The position numbers and the translations under genes are program-made. This document shows, piece by piece, positions 49,209-58,318 of a DNA stretch of 64,000 bases. Source of the stretch: Streptomyces sp. TN58 (GTDB lineage Bacteria > Actinomycetota > Actinomycetes > Streptomycetales > Streptomycetaceae). The stretch is from positions 2,139,001 through 2,203,000 of the forward strand of contig NZ_CP018870.1 of the NCBI RefSeq assembly GCF_001941845.1. Direction: 5' to 3'. The stretch's first letter is position 1, and each line of letters starts with the position of its first letter. The notes under the pieces are model-generated. The model ran no database searches and had not been told where the DNA came from. It was given only the letters and a program-made list of their open reading frames with translations.

Positions 49209-51989
49209 ATGTCCGACGGACACCACCGTCCCGGCCCCACGGCGGGCGGAGCGCCGGGCCCGACCCCGGATCCGGCGCACTGGTACGGGGGTTACGAGCC
49301 GCACGGGCAGTACGCGGGGAGCCTGGAGCACCAGCAGTACCACCAGACGCACCTGCCCCACCAGCACCAACACCCCGGGTCCGTGGGTGACTTTGCCCAT
49401 GCCCCGCAGTCCGACTGGAGCGGCTGGAGCGGCCGGTCCGCCGGGGACGGCCTGCCGCCGCCCCAACTTTCCGAGGCCGGTGCGCCGTTCGTGCCACAGC
49501 AGTCGCAACAGACCGAGCAGCACCGGCAGTACGAGCCGCACCCCCGCCACCCGGCCGACGCCGAACCCGCCCCCGCCCATGGCGATCCCGCCCACGCCCA
49601 CGCCCACGCCGACACCACCGCCCACTTCCCCACCCACGGCGATCCCGACGCCGCCGCCCGGCCCGCCCATGCCGGGAGCAACGACCGCGAGGCGGAGGTA
49701 CCGCCAGGCGCGCGGCAGGGCCGCAAGGCCCGCCGGTCGGCCCGCGAAACCACACCCCGGCCCCGGCGCGCCCGCAAGGCCGGGGCTTCCGGAGCGCCCG
49801 TACCGGCGGCCGCCGCACCCCGGGACCCGGCCGGTACAGCCGAGGGCGTACCGCGGGCGCAGCGGCGGGGCGGCGGGCCGCAGGCGCGGCGACGCAGCCA
49901 CCGTTGGGCCGGCCTCGTCAAGGGCGTCGCCCTCTGCGCGGCGGTCGCCGCCGCCGGGATGCTCGTACTCCGGGCCGGCACGGCCGTCGACGGCCTGGGC
50001 GGCTCCCCCGCGGCCCCGGCAGGCCCGGACCCGGCGGTCGTGGCCGCCGACGCCGTGCCGGACCCCGGCCGCGTCGTCCAGATCGTCGCGCACCCCGACG
50101 ACGACCTGTACTTCATGAATCCGGACCTGCGGTACTCCATATCCGCCGGCCATCCCGTGACCTCCGTCTACCTCACCGCGGGCGAAGCCGACGGCGTCAA
50201 CGCCACCCCCTCCAAGGGCGCGAGCGCCGCGCCCGACAAGCCCGCCTACGCCGAGGCCCGCCAGAACGGCATCCGCGCCGCCTACGCCCAGATGGCCACC
50301 GGCGACCGCAGCAGCGCCTGGAAGCGGACCGTCGTCCCGACAAGGGGCGGCGGCCACGCCGAGGTCGACGTCCTCGTCGCGAACCCGCGGGTCAACCTGG
50401 TCTGGCTGCAACTGCGCGAGGCCGGCCACGGCTACGCCGACGTGCCCGACAGCCTGCACGGCCTATGGGACGGCAAGGTCGCCCGCCTGGAGTCGATGCT
50501 GTCCTCCGGCACCCCGGTCAAGCAGCGGTTCGCGTACTCGAAGGACCAGGTCGTCCAGACCCTCGTCGGCGTCCTGGAGCAGTACACGCCGACCACCGTC
50601 CGCTTCCAGGACCCCACGCCCGGCCGGTACCCGGGCAACAGGCAGTACACCGACCACCAGGACCACTTCTACGGCGCCCGCTTCGTCCAGCTGGCCACCG
50701 CCGCCTACGCGAAGGCCGTGGACGCCAAGGACCGCCCGCACTTCGCGGTGCAGAACTACGTCGGCTACTTCAACGGCTCCCTCCCCAGCGCACTGGACCC
50801 GCGGGAGGCGAGGGAGAAATTGGACAGCCTCGACACCTACGCCTGGCTCGACCGGCAGAACCACTGCGGCAGCGACGCCGGCTGCGGCGACCTCAAGGTC
50901 GCCGACCGCCCGGCGGGCAACCGCTGGACGGACTCCATCAACTACGCCCGCGGCACCGGCACCAACTGGCTGACCTCCGACAAGGACCACGGCCTGTGGG
51001 CCTTCAAGGTCCTCGACGGGCAGGTCGCCGTCTGGCACCGGCCCGGCCCCGTCGGCCCCTGGCGCGGCCCGGACCTGCTGCCCGGCACCGGAATGGACCC
51101 CAGCGCCTCCGCCGTGACGCTGGCGGACGGCCGTATCGCGGTCTTCGGCACCCGTACCTCCTTCGGGGCGCGGCCCGCCGACTACCGGCGCGACGTCGTC
51201 TACGCGGTCCAGAAGGCTCCCGGCGCGGACGCGTTCGGGGAGTGGCAGTCGCTCGGCACCCCCGAGACCGCGGACGAGGCGTGGACCTCCGACATCAGCG
51301 CACCGGCCGTCTCGGTCGACGGCACCGGCCGGCCGGCCGTGTACGTCCGCGACGGCGCGCACAGCCTGCGCGGCCGGGTGCAGCGGGCGGACGGCGGCTG
51401 GGGACCCTGGGAGAACCACGGCGGCGAGGACCTGCACGGCGCCCCGGTGACCGCGACCGACGGCTCGGGGCGGCGCATCGTCCTCGCCGCCACGTCGAAG
51501 ACGGTCGTCGGCTGGGCGCAGCCGGAGCCGGGTGGCCCGCTGGGCCGGGTCACGGCCACCGGGCTGCCCGACACCACGCTCCCGCTGACGGCGGAGGGCC
51601 GCGAGGGCGGCGTACGGCTGTGGTTCCGCAAGCCCGGATCGGGCAACGTCCGTACGGCCCTGATGACCGCCGACGGCGGGCTGAAGGTCAACCACATGAC
51701 CGACCTCGGCGGGTTGAACGGCTTCGGCTCGGTGACGGCGAGCGGGCACGTGCTGGCGGGCCGCACGGCCGGCGGGCAGCTGGGCGCCGAGGTCGGGCCG
51801 GGACGGCCGTGGGGGCGGTCGCCGCTGATGTTCGTCGGCGCGCCCTCGTCGACGATGACCGGCAGGAACGTGGTCAGCCTGGCGGTGGTGGGGCTCGACG
51901 CCCGGCTGTACGTGACCTCGTCGGCGGACGCCCCGGACGCGTACCTGGCGCCGTGGCAGCCAGTGGGCCCGCGCAACGCGAAACCCTGA
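49209..51989 (+). CDS. membrane-anchored PIG-L family deacetylase with beta-propeller-like C-terminus
   Basis: A 926-residue protein. Residues 1-230 are a disordered Pro/His/Gln-rich cytoplasmic part, 236-257 a membrane helix, then a PIG-L domain with AHPDDD (H295, D297, D298) and TDHQDH (H483, H486) as zinc ligands, then about 350 residues of repeated Trp-rich blades (WQSLGTPET, WGPWENHGGEDLHG). It probably removes acetyl groups from N-acetylglucosamine-type sugars outside the cell. GAGGAG precedes ATG 49209. A shorter paralogue follows in tandem. Confidence 0.88.
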   Translation: MSDGHHRPGPTAGGAPGPTPDPAHWYGGYEPHGQYAGSLEHQQYHQTHLPHQHQHPGSVGDFAHAPQSDWSGWSGRSAGDGLPPPQLSEAGAPFVPQQSQQTEQHRQYEPHPRHPADAEPAPAHGDPAHAHAHADTTAHFPTHGDPDAAARPAHAGSNDREAEVPPGARQGRKARRSARETTPRPRRARKAGASGAPVPAAAAPRDPAGTAEGVPRAQRRGGGPQARRRSHRWAGLVKGVALCAAVAAAGMLVLRAGTAVDGLGGSPAAPAGPDPAVVAADAVPDPGRVVQIVAHPDDDLYFMNPDLRYSISAGHPVTSVYLTAGEADGVNATPSKGASAAPDKPAYAEARQNGIRAAYAQMATGDRSSAWKRTVVPTRGGGHAEVDVLVANPRVNLVWLQLREAGHGYADVPDSLHGLWDGKVARLESMLSSGTPVKQRFAYSKDQVVQTLVGVLEQYTPTTVRFQDPTPGRYPGNRQYTDHQDHFYGARFVQLATAAYAKAVDAKDRPHFAVQNYVGYFNGSLPSALDPREAREKLDSLDTYAWLDRQNHCGSDAGCGDLKVADRPAGNRWTDSINYARGTGTNWLTSDKDHGLWAFKVLDGQVAVWHRPGPVGPWRGPDLLPGTGMDPSASAVTLADGRIAVFGTRTSFGARPADYRRDVVYAVQKAPGADAFGEWQSLGTPETADEAWTSDISAPAVSVDGTGRPAVYVRDGAHSLRGRVQRADGGWGPWENHGGEDLHGAPVTATDGSGRRIVLAATSKTVVGWAQPEPGGPLGRVTATGLPDTTLPLTAEGREGGVRLWFRKPGSGNVRTALMTADGGLKVNHMTDLGGLNGFGSVTASGHVLAGRTAGGQLGAEVGPGRPWGRSPLMFVGAPSSTMTGRNVVSLAVVGLDARLYVTSSADAPDAYLAPWQPVGPRNAKP

Positions 51990-52119
51990 GGGCCGGCTGT
52001 ACACGCAGGGCCCCGCACGGCAGGAGTCATCGGCCGCGTCGGTAAACCAAGTTCACCGATTCGGACTCTCTCTGACTGCTCAGCGTTTTCTCCTGCCCGG
52101 ACGAACCCAAGGCGTGCCG

Positions 52120-54189
52120 ATGCCCGTGACCCGTCGCCGCTTCGCGGCCCTGCTCACCGTGCTGACAGCCGGCGCCACCGGCGTACTCTCCATACTCTCG
52201 GTGGCCTCCGGCCGGCAGACCTCCGGCGGGGCCGCCCCGGGGAAGAACCCCGCCGCCGTCCAGCCGGCGAGCGTCACCTCCGGGTCGGTCGTCCAGGTCG
52301 TCGCGCACCCCGACGACGACCTGTTCTTCATGAACCCGGACCTCAGCCGCTCCCTGGCCTCCGGCACCCCGGTCACCACCGCCTACCTCACGTCCGGCGA
52401 GGCCGACGGCCGCAACGAGGCGCACGGCGACGCCGCGGAGGATCCCGAACAGCCCGCCGACCGCGCCCACTACGCGGAGGCCCGGCAGAACGGCATCCGC
52501 GCCGCGTACGCCCAGATGGCCACCGGCGACCGCGCCGGCGCATGGCGGCGTACGGTGGTGCCCACCGCCGGCGGCGGCCGCGCCGAGGTCGACGTCCTCA
52601 TCGACAAGCCGCAGGTCAGCCTGGTGTGGCTGATGCTCCGCGAGGCCCGCAGCACCGGCGAGGACACTCCCGAGAGCCTGCGCGGCCTGTGGAACGGCCG
52701 AATACCCGTGCTGGAGTCCCAGCTGACCACCGGGACTCCGGTCAAGCAGGGCTTCACGTACACGAAGGACCAGCTGACACAGGCCGTGGCGGGAATACTG
52801 GAGCAGTACCGGCCCACGACGATACGGATGCAGGACCCGACGCCCGGCCGGTACGGCGACAAGGGCCGCTACACCGACCACCAGGACCACATGTACGGCG
52901 CCCGGTTCGTGCAGGCCGCCACCGCCGCCTACGCCCAACAGGTCCAGCGCCGCCCGCACTTCGCGGTGCAGAGCTACCTCGGCTACCACAACAGCACGCT
53001 CCCGCACTCGCTGGACCCGCAGACCGCCGAGACGAAGACCGGTTACCTGCGGACCTACGCCTGGCAGGACCGCGAGGACCACTGCGGCAGCCCCTCGGGC
53101 TGCGGAGACCGCAAGGTCGCGGGCAACCCCACCGGGCGCAACTGGGCCCAGTCGCTGCGCTACACGCGCGCCGACACCACCTCCTGGCTGGTGGAGGGGA
53201 CGCCCGGCCGCCTCTGGGCGTTCACTGTGCTCGACGGCCGCATGGCGTACTGGACGCGCGCCGCCGGCGGCGTCTGGGAGAGGCCGGTCTTCCTCCCGGG
53301 CGCGGGCATCGACCCGGGCGCGACCGCCGCCCGGCTGCCCGACGGCCGCGTCGCCGTCCTCGCCACCCGCACCGTCCTCGGCCCGGCCCCCTCGGACTAC
53401 CGGCGCGAGGTCGTGTACGCCGTCCAGGCCGCGCCCGACGGCACGTTCGGGGCATGGCAGTCGCTCGGTACGCCCGAGAAGGGCGACGAGGACGGCACCT
53501 CGGCGATCAGCGCGCCCGCGGCCGGCGTGGACGGGCGGGGCCTGCTCACCGTCTACCTGCGCGACTCCCGCCGCACGCTGCGCGCCGCCGTCCAGCAGCC
53601 GGACGGCGGCTTCTCGCCCTGGCAGCGCCTCGGGGGCGAGGACCTGCAGGGCGACCCGGTCACGGCGGTCGACGCCGCCGGGCGGCGCCACGTGTACGCG
53701 ACGACCACGGCATCGGTGCCGGCCTGGACCCAGGCCGACGCGGACGGCACCCTGCGCGGCCCCTCCCCCACGGGCCTGCCGGCCACCACCATCCCGCTGA
53801 CGGCGGCCCCGGACGGCGCGGGCGTCCGCCTGTACTTCCGGCGGCCCGACTCGGGGGTGGTGCGCACCGCCGTGGTGACGGCGGGGCCGGCGGCCAGGCC
53901 CCAGGTCTCAGCGGTCACGGAGGCCGGCGGACGGGCCGGATACGGAGCGGTCGGCGCGGCGGGCCGCCATGTGGCGGGCCGGGCGGACAGCGGCACGGTC
54001 AGCACCTCGGGCCTGGGCGGCCCGCCGGCCTGGGCGGAATCCGGCATGCTCTTCACGGGCGCCCCGGCGGCCGTGGCGGAACCGGGCGGCACGACCACGA
54101 CGGCGGTCCTCGGCCTGGACGCCGAACTCCACACCTCCCTCACCCCCGCCACCCCCGCCCGTCCGGCGTGGCATCGCGCGGTCCGCTGA
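52120..54189 (+). CDS. exported PIG-L family deacetylase, tandem paralogue
   Basis: A 689-residue paralogue of the preceding gene along the whole catalytic and blade region, but the long cytoplasmic domain is replaced by a short twin-arginine-like signal (VTRRRFAALLTVL). Zinc ligands are H63, D65, D66 (AHPDDDLFFMN) and H254/H257 (TDHQDHMYG). So one copy is anchored and one released or Tat-exported. AAGG is 7 nt before ATG 52120. The 130-bp gap upstream may hold its own promoter. Confidence 0.88.
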   Translation: MPVTRRRFAALLTVLTAGATGVLSILSVASGRQTSGGAAPGKNPAAVQPASVTSGSVVQVVAHPDDDLFFMNPDLSRSLASGTPVTTAYLTSGEADGRNEAHGDAAEDPEQPADRAHYAEARQNGIRAAYAQMATGDRAGAWRRTVVPTAGGGRAEVDVLIDKPQVSLVWLMLREARSTGEDTPESLRGLWNGRIPVLESQLTTGTPVKQGFTYTKDQLTQAVAGILEQYRPTTIRMQDPTPGRYGDKGRYTDHQDHMYGARFVQAATAAYAQQVQRRPHFAVQSYLGYHNSTLPHSLDPQTAETKTGYLRTYAWQDREDHCGSPSGCGDRKVAGNPTGRNWAQSLRYTRADTTSWLVEGTPGRLWAFTVLDGRMAYWTRAAGGVWERPVFLPGAGIDPGATAARLPDGRVAVLATRTVLGPAPSDYRREVVYAVQAAPDGTFGAWQSLGTPEKGDEDGTSAISAPAAGVDGRGLLTVYLRDSRRTLRAAVQQPDGGFSPWQRLGGEDLQGDPVTAVDAAGRRHVYATTTASVPAWTQADADGTLRGPSPTGLPATTIPLTAAPDGAGVRLYFRRPDSGVVRTAVVTAGPAARPQVSAVTEAGGRAGYGAVGAAGRHVAGRADSGTVSTSGLGGPPAWAESGMLFTGAPAAVAEPGGTTTTAVLGLDAELHTSLTPATPARPAWHRAVR

Positions 54190-54217
54190 CTCCGCTGAGT
54201 CCGCTGACGCTGCGGCC

Positions 54218-54901
54218 TCAGTGGCCTCGGTGGCCTCGGTGGCCTGCGGCCAGGAGGGTGTGGATCCGGTCGGCGGTCCAGGTGCCGGCGGCGCCGGGGC
54301 AGGCCGACAGGTACGCGGCGGTGTCCTGTGCCGTCCAGGGGCCCGAATCCAGCAGGCCGGCGGCCAGGTGGCGCAGGTAGGCGGCGGACGGGGTGCGCAG
54401 TTCGACGTCCCCGAGGGTCCAGGGCGCGGTGAAGGTCACCACGGGGATCCCGTCGATCGTGCCGGGGCAGACGAGGGTTTCGTACCGGCCGGGGCCGAGG
54501 GCGTGCCGGCCGTCCCGCAGGACGGTGGCCAGGTCGAGGTCCGCGCCCGGTTCCCGGCCCATCTCCTGTGCGGCGATGTCGGACAGCTGGCCGGTGGTCA
54601 CCAGGTGTGCCCGCCCGCGGGTCCGGCCGGGGGCGGTGGGGTCGTAGTAGCCGCGTCCGCCGGTCCACACCAGGGACTCGGTGGCGAAGTACAGGCGGCC
54701 GTCCAGCTCGACCGGAACCGACCGCTCGGGCGCCCGCCGGTCGCGGCAGCCCGGGTGCGTGTGCGTCGCCCCGGGCGGGGTGCCGCCGGCGATGTAGGCG
54801 GTGAGGCGGTCCATGTGCATGTTGGAGCCGTAGGAGGCGTACCAGACCCGCCCGGGGGCGGGGATCGCCCTGGTGAGCGGTCTGACGGCGTGCACGGCCA
54901 T
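54218..54901 (-). CDS. gamma-glutamylcyclotransferase-like protein
   Basis: A 227-residue protein opening with VWYASYGSNMHMDRL (about residues 20-34), the YGSNM signature of the gamma-glutamylcyclotransferase fold, which converts gamma-glutamyl amino compounds to 5-oxoproline. The usual catalytic Glu cannot be placed with confidence by eye. The end is a GHRGHRGH repeat encoded by GGTGGCCTC units. Old database labels such as histone deacetylase for this type look unfounded. Confidence 0.75.
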   Translation of the reverse strand: MAVHAVRPLTRAIPAPGRVWYASYGSNMHMDRLTAYIAGGTPPGATHTHPGCRDRRAPERSVPVELDGRLYFATESLVWTGGRGYYDPTAPGRTRGRAHLVTTGQLSDIAAQEMGREPGADLDLATVLRDGRHALGPGRYETLVCPGTIDGIPVVTFTAPWTLGDVELRTPSAAYLRHLAAGLLDSGPWTAQDTAAYLSACPGAAGTWTADRIHTLLAAGHRGHRGH

Positions 54902-55061
54902 GCGGGGTCCTCGGGGTGCGGGGGCAGGTCCTCCTGTCCGCCTGCACGCGTCGGGCCGACGATCGCATACGGCGGATCGGGCAATTCTACCCAAGGGGTC
55001 CGGAACGCCGCGGGGGCGGCCGACGTCACGGTCGGTCCGCCCCCGGGCACGGGCCGCCGGA

Positions 55062-55316
55062 TCAGGCACCCAGGTGGCTGCCCTTCGCCCACTCCAGCTC
55101 GCCGTCCTTGAGGCAGTTGGAGGTGTAGACCGGACCCGTGAACGCCGGCTTGCTGGCGGGCACCGCAGCGAGCGAGGAGCAGTTCGACGAGAAGCCCGCG
55201 CGGCCACCGGAGAAGTAGTCGATGTCGAGCCCGTCGTTGGCCAGAGCGGCGCCGGCCCCGCCCAGCAGGATGCCGGCGGCCAGGACGGACGCGGTGACAG
55301 CAGAACGAATACGCAT
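55062..55316 (-). CDS. small secreted protein
   Basis: An 84-residue protein with a clear signal peptide (cleavage after AALA, about residue 26) and a mature part of about 58 residues with two Cys (SSNCSSL, TSNCLKDGEL), probably one disulfide. No known family. The ATG is at 55314-55316. It is the last of a run of five minus-strand secreted-protein genes. Confidence 0.7.
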   Translation of the reverse strand: MRIRSAVTASVLAAGILLGGAGAALANDGLDIDYFSGGRAGFSSNCSSLAAVPASKPAFTGPVYTSNCLKDGELEWAKGSHLGA

Positions 55317-55578
55317 GACTCCCCTAAGGATCTGTGGAACGACGACGCGCTGTTCGATGTGCGCGTCGGCCGGTCCAACGCCCGGGGCCACCGACGGGAA
55401 CGGCAGTTCACTCCAATGCCCGCGGCTGTATCGTTTCCACACTTCCCGCCCCCTGTGCGCTCCCCTTGTGCGCTCCCCAGCGCCCAGCGCCCAGGGGCGC
55501 AGCGGGTGGAGGGCCACGGGCAGCCGGTCGAGCGCGGCACCGGCCACCGCCCGCCCCGCCGAGTCGTCGTACGCACGA

Positions 55579-55610
55579 CACCGTCCCGTACTGGTCCGTA
55601 CGGGACGGTG
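55579..55610. terminator. terminator after the ribosome-inactivating protein gene
   Basis: CACCGTCCCGTAC (55579-55591) pairs perfectly with 55598-55610 across a 6-nt loop, 10 nt past the stop. Confidence 0.8.
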
Positions 55611-55619
55611 CGCCCGCCG

Positions 55620-56510
55620 CTACCTCTGGTCGCTGCGCAGCATGGCGATGTAGTGCGTCGCCTCGGCGTAGGTGGTGACGGTGGCGCCGCCGATGTCGGT
55701 CGGCGTCGGACGAGAGCCGTTGCGCTCCTGGTAGATCCACCGGGAGCCCCGCCCCCAGTCGTTCTCCTCGGCGGCTTGCTGGGCGGTCAGGGAGGTGCCG
55801 CCGCCGAGGGCCTGGCGCACCGTGCTCTCGATGTTGCGGAAGCGGGCCGACTCGGAGGTCAGGGCGATCGCGGCGACCAGGTCGTCGCGGATCTCGTTCG
55901 CGTTGCCGCCTTCGCGGGCGAACTCCCACAGGACGTTCATGTTGCCCCATATGCCGTTCGGGGTGAGCCACAGTTGCCTGCTCTGGGTCGAGCCGTGCTC
56001 CAGGCTGTGGTTGCCGCCGTAGCGCCCGCTGTAGGGCAGCACGATGGCGTTGCGGCCGAGGGCGTGGCCGAGGTCGAAGGGCTGCTGCTCCCCGACCTGG
56101 CTGAACTGGACGACGTTGCCGGCGTTGCCGGTGGAGAAGCCGCGCAGGTAGAGGTCGCTGGCGGTGAGGTAGAGCGTGACCGTCCGCCTGACGTTCTGTC
56201 CGTCCTCCGGCCACATGTAGGCGACGTTGACCGCGATGACCTCGTTGCCGCGGCTGGTCTCCCAGACGGCGCTCGAACCGGAGCCGCCCACCATGGAGCC
56301 GGTGTTGCGCAGCGATCTGATGAAGTCCGAGTGGCGGGCCCGCAGGGTGTTGGCATGAGTGGAGGTCAGGTCCCAGCTGACCGTGCGCACAGGGACCTGG
56401 AGGGCGGAGACGGGGGCGGCCTCGGGCCGGTGGTCGGCGGCCTGGGCCGCGGGAGCGGCCACGGCGAGCAGTGGCAGGCACAGGAGTGCCGCGACGAGGG
56501 GCTTGCGCAT
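55620..56510 (-). CDS. secreted ribosome-inactivating protein (ricin A-chain-like N-glycosidase)
   Basis: A 296-residue protein with a signal peptide (cleavage after AQA, about residue 24) and a RIP domain. TSESARFRNIE carries E220 and R223 with the three-residue spacing of ricin E177/R180, and AEENDWGRGS (W252) matches the ricin ENSWGRLS tryptophan motif. LYLRGFSTGN and SGRYGGNHSLE align with the ricin YVVGYRAGN and GGNYDRLE segments (Tyr123 position kept; the Tyr80 position is not obvious). RIPs depurinate the sarcin-ricin adenine of 23S/28S rRNA. GAGGAAC precedes ATG 56510; ATG 56525 is the alternative. No ricin-B-like lectin domain. Confidence 0.85.
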   Translation of the reverse strand: MRKPLVAALLCLPLLAVAAPAAQAADHRPEAAPVSALQVPVRTVSWDLTSTHANTLRARHSDFIRSLRNTGSMVGGSGSSAVWETSRGNEVIAVNVAYMWPEDGQNVRRTVTLYLTASDLYLRGFSTGNAGNVVQFSQVGEQQPFDLGHALGRNAIVLPYSGRYGGNHSLEHGSTQSRQLWLTPNGIWGNMNVLWEFAREGGNANEIRDDLVAAIALTSESARFRNIESTVRQALGGGTSLTAQQAAEENDWGRGSRWIYQERNGSRPTPTDIGGATVTTYAEATHYIAMLRSDQR

Positions 56511-56589
56511 CGGGGTGTTCCTCATTCTGGTGGATGCCGGTGACGTGAGGGGCGGGGACAACGGTCGGTCCGGTCGGTCGGTCGGTCGG

Positions 56590-57465
56590 TCAGCTGACCG
56601 TGAAGACCACCTCGGCGTTCTTGCCGCCGCCGCCTGCCCGGGCGCAGGAGTGGCCCGCGGGCACCTGGCAGTCGTAGGAGTTGCCGCCGGCGAAGGGGTT
56701 GTTCCAGCGGAAGACGACCTTGCCGCCGCCGGACATCTGGTACTCGGCCGAGCCCTCCGTCCCGGTGGCGAAGCCGTCGGACTCGCTCTGCCAGCGCGCC
56801 ACCGCACCGTTGTTCATGACCGAAGGAGGCAGGTTGTTGCCGCTCCAGATGCCGTGGTCCAGGCCCGCACCGGTCCGGGCCAGCAGGGCGCCGGACTGGT
56901 TCACGACCGTCACGCGGACGCTGCGCACGGGGGTGACCGCGAGGGATTCGGCCTGGGAGAGGGCCGCGACCCGGGCGGTGGACTTCGCCGTCAGGGCGAA
57001 GTTGACGGTGGCGTTGTTCCCGCCGCCGCCCGAGCGGCTGCACTCATAGCCCTCGGGAGCGTCGCAGCTGTAGGAGTTGCTGCCCGCGTAGGGGTTGTTC
57101 CAGCGGATGGTCACGTCCTTGGCCGTACCGGCGATGTTGTAGGTGACGTGGCCCTCGGTACCGGTGGCGAAGCCACAGGACTCACTGCTCCAGGAGGCGG
57201 AGACCGTCTTGGCGATGGCGTCCGGCGGCAGACCGTCCCGGGACCAACAGCCGTGGTCCAGGCCTGAGCCGGTGCGCAGCAGCTGACGGCCCGTGCTGTT
57301 GGCGAAGATGACGCTGGTGCTGCGCTCGGCGGACTGGACGGAGGCGCCACCGGGGGCGGGGGCGGCCTGGGCGGCGGGGGCGAGTGCGGTGGCGCCACCG
57401 GCCAGAGCGGCCAGGAGGGCGGCCGAGGCAGACCACCGGACACGGGCATTTTTTGACATGTACAC
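56590..57465 (-). CDS. secreted tandem-domain protein resembling crystal protein ET79/aegerolysin-like toxins
   Basis: A 291-residue protein: signal peptide to about residue 35, then two similar domains (about residues 48-158 and 181-291) sharing LDHGxW, PP-I/V, WxSESxGFATGTEG, RWNNPxAGxNSY and a GGGG-N-A-V-F end. The pattern recalls proteins labelled crystal protein ET79 in Bacillus and Streptomyces (recalled, not searched). Such beta-sandwich proteins bind membranes or form pores. GTG 57465 has AAGGA at good distance; ATG 57459 is possible. A (GGTC)n tract at about 56563-56591 touches its stop codon. Confidence 0.7.
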   Translation of the reverse strand: MYMSKNARVRWSASAALLAALAGGATALAPAAQAAPAPGGASVQSAERSTSVIFANSTGRQLLRTGSGLDHGCWSRDGLPPDAIAKTVSASWSSESCGFATGTEGHVTYNIAGTAKDVTIRWNNPYAGSNSYSCDAPEGYECSRSGGGGNNATVNFALTAKSTARVAALSQAESLAVTPVRSVRVTVVNQSGALLARTGAGLDHGIWSGNNLPPSVMNNGAVARWQSESDGFATGTEGSAEYQMSGGGKVVFRWNNPFAGGNSYDCQVPAGHSCARAGGGGKNAEVVFTVS

Positions 57466-57540
57466 GACAAGACATCCTTTGGCGCGAGGGGCGTAAGGGG
57501 TGGGGTGGTGTGAGGCGGCGGGGGCCGGGCGGGCGGTCCC

Positions 57541-57777
57541 TCAGTCGACGTACCAGAGGAGGTAGCGGCTGGAGCTGTCGTTGGGGTTGCACTCGTAGCG
57601 GCTGTACAGGCCGAGGCCCACGGTGAGCGAACCGGCCTGGTTGCACTGGGCGTAGCTCGCGTACGAGCCGCCGTAGATCCGGTACTCCTCGGCGCTCGCG
57701 GCGCCGGAGGAGACGGCCGCGAGGGCGGCGGCGGCACAGAGACTGGCGGCCAGTCTGCGAGGGGTGGTTCGGGGCAT
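57541..57777 (-). CDS. small secreted protein
   Basis: A 78-residue protein with signal peptide (cleavage after ASA, about residue 29) and a Tyr/Ser-rich mature part of about 49 residues with two Cys (AQCNQAG, YECNPND). No family recognised. It is 75 nt upstream of the ET79-like gene on the same strand and may share its transcript. Confidence 0.7.
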   Translation of the reverse strand: MPRTTPRRLAASLCAAAALAAVSSGAASAEEYRIYGGSYASYAQCNQAGSLTVGLGLYSRYECNPNDSSSRYLLWYVD

Positions 57778-57957
57778 GGCGAAGCGCACGGGGAACACCT
57801 TTCCGTTGGTTGATCGAAGCCGTGGGCCGCGTACGGCGGCCCACGGGAGACCGGACGCGTCCTTCGACGCGCCCCTCTGGCGACCGGGTCGGGCCCACAA
57901 CCACCCAACCGGCAGCGGATGGAGCCCGCTGCCCCCGCACCCGGTCTCCCGGGCGGC

Positions 57958-58155
57958 TCAGTCGAGCGGCTTGCGGGGGCACCAGGAGTCGCCCCACGCC
58001 GTCGTCACGAGGCACTGCCTGTTGTCGTGCCCGCCGCCGGACGGGGCGTCGACCGTCGTCCGGCGCACATCGGCGGTGGCCGCGGCAGCGCCGCCCCACA
58101 CGATCCCCGTGCTCAGTACGACCGCGAACAGTGTCCGCACCACGATTGCGCGCAT
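57958..58155 (-). CDS. small secreted protein
   Basis: A 65-residue protein with signal peptide (cleavage after ATA, about residue 28); the mature part of about 37 residues has two Cys (RQCLVTT, SWCPRK), probably a disulfide. First gene of the minus-strand secreted cluster, divergent from the LuxR-type regulator with a 163-bp gap. Function unknown. Confidence 0.65.
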   Translation of the reverse strand: MRAIVVRTLFAVVLSTGIVWGGAAAATADVRRTTVDAPSGGGHDNRQCLVTTAWGDSWCPRKPLD

Positions 58156-58318
58156 GGCGTCGATTCCCCTCGTTTCGGCGACAGTCCGGCCACGGCGGGC
58201 GGTGCTCCTGGTCGGGAAGCCCGTCCCTGCCGTGGTCACCACCCTGCCAGTGGGTGGATGGCACATGCATCGGCGAAGAGGGATCATGATCCTGCCAGGC
58301 ACGTTTAGGAGGCATGCG

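Noticed and set aside
54218..54901. Histone deacetylase
   Set aside because: The N-terminal YGSNM motif indicates the gamma-glutamylcyclotransferase fold; no deacetylase metal motif is present.
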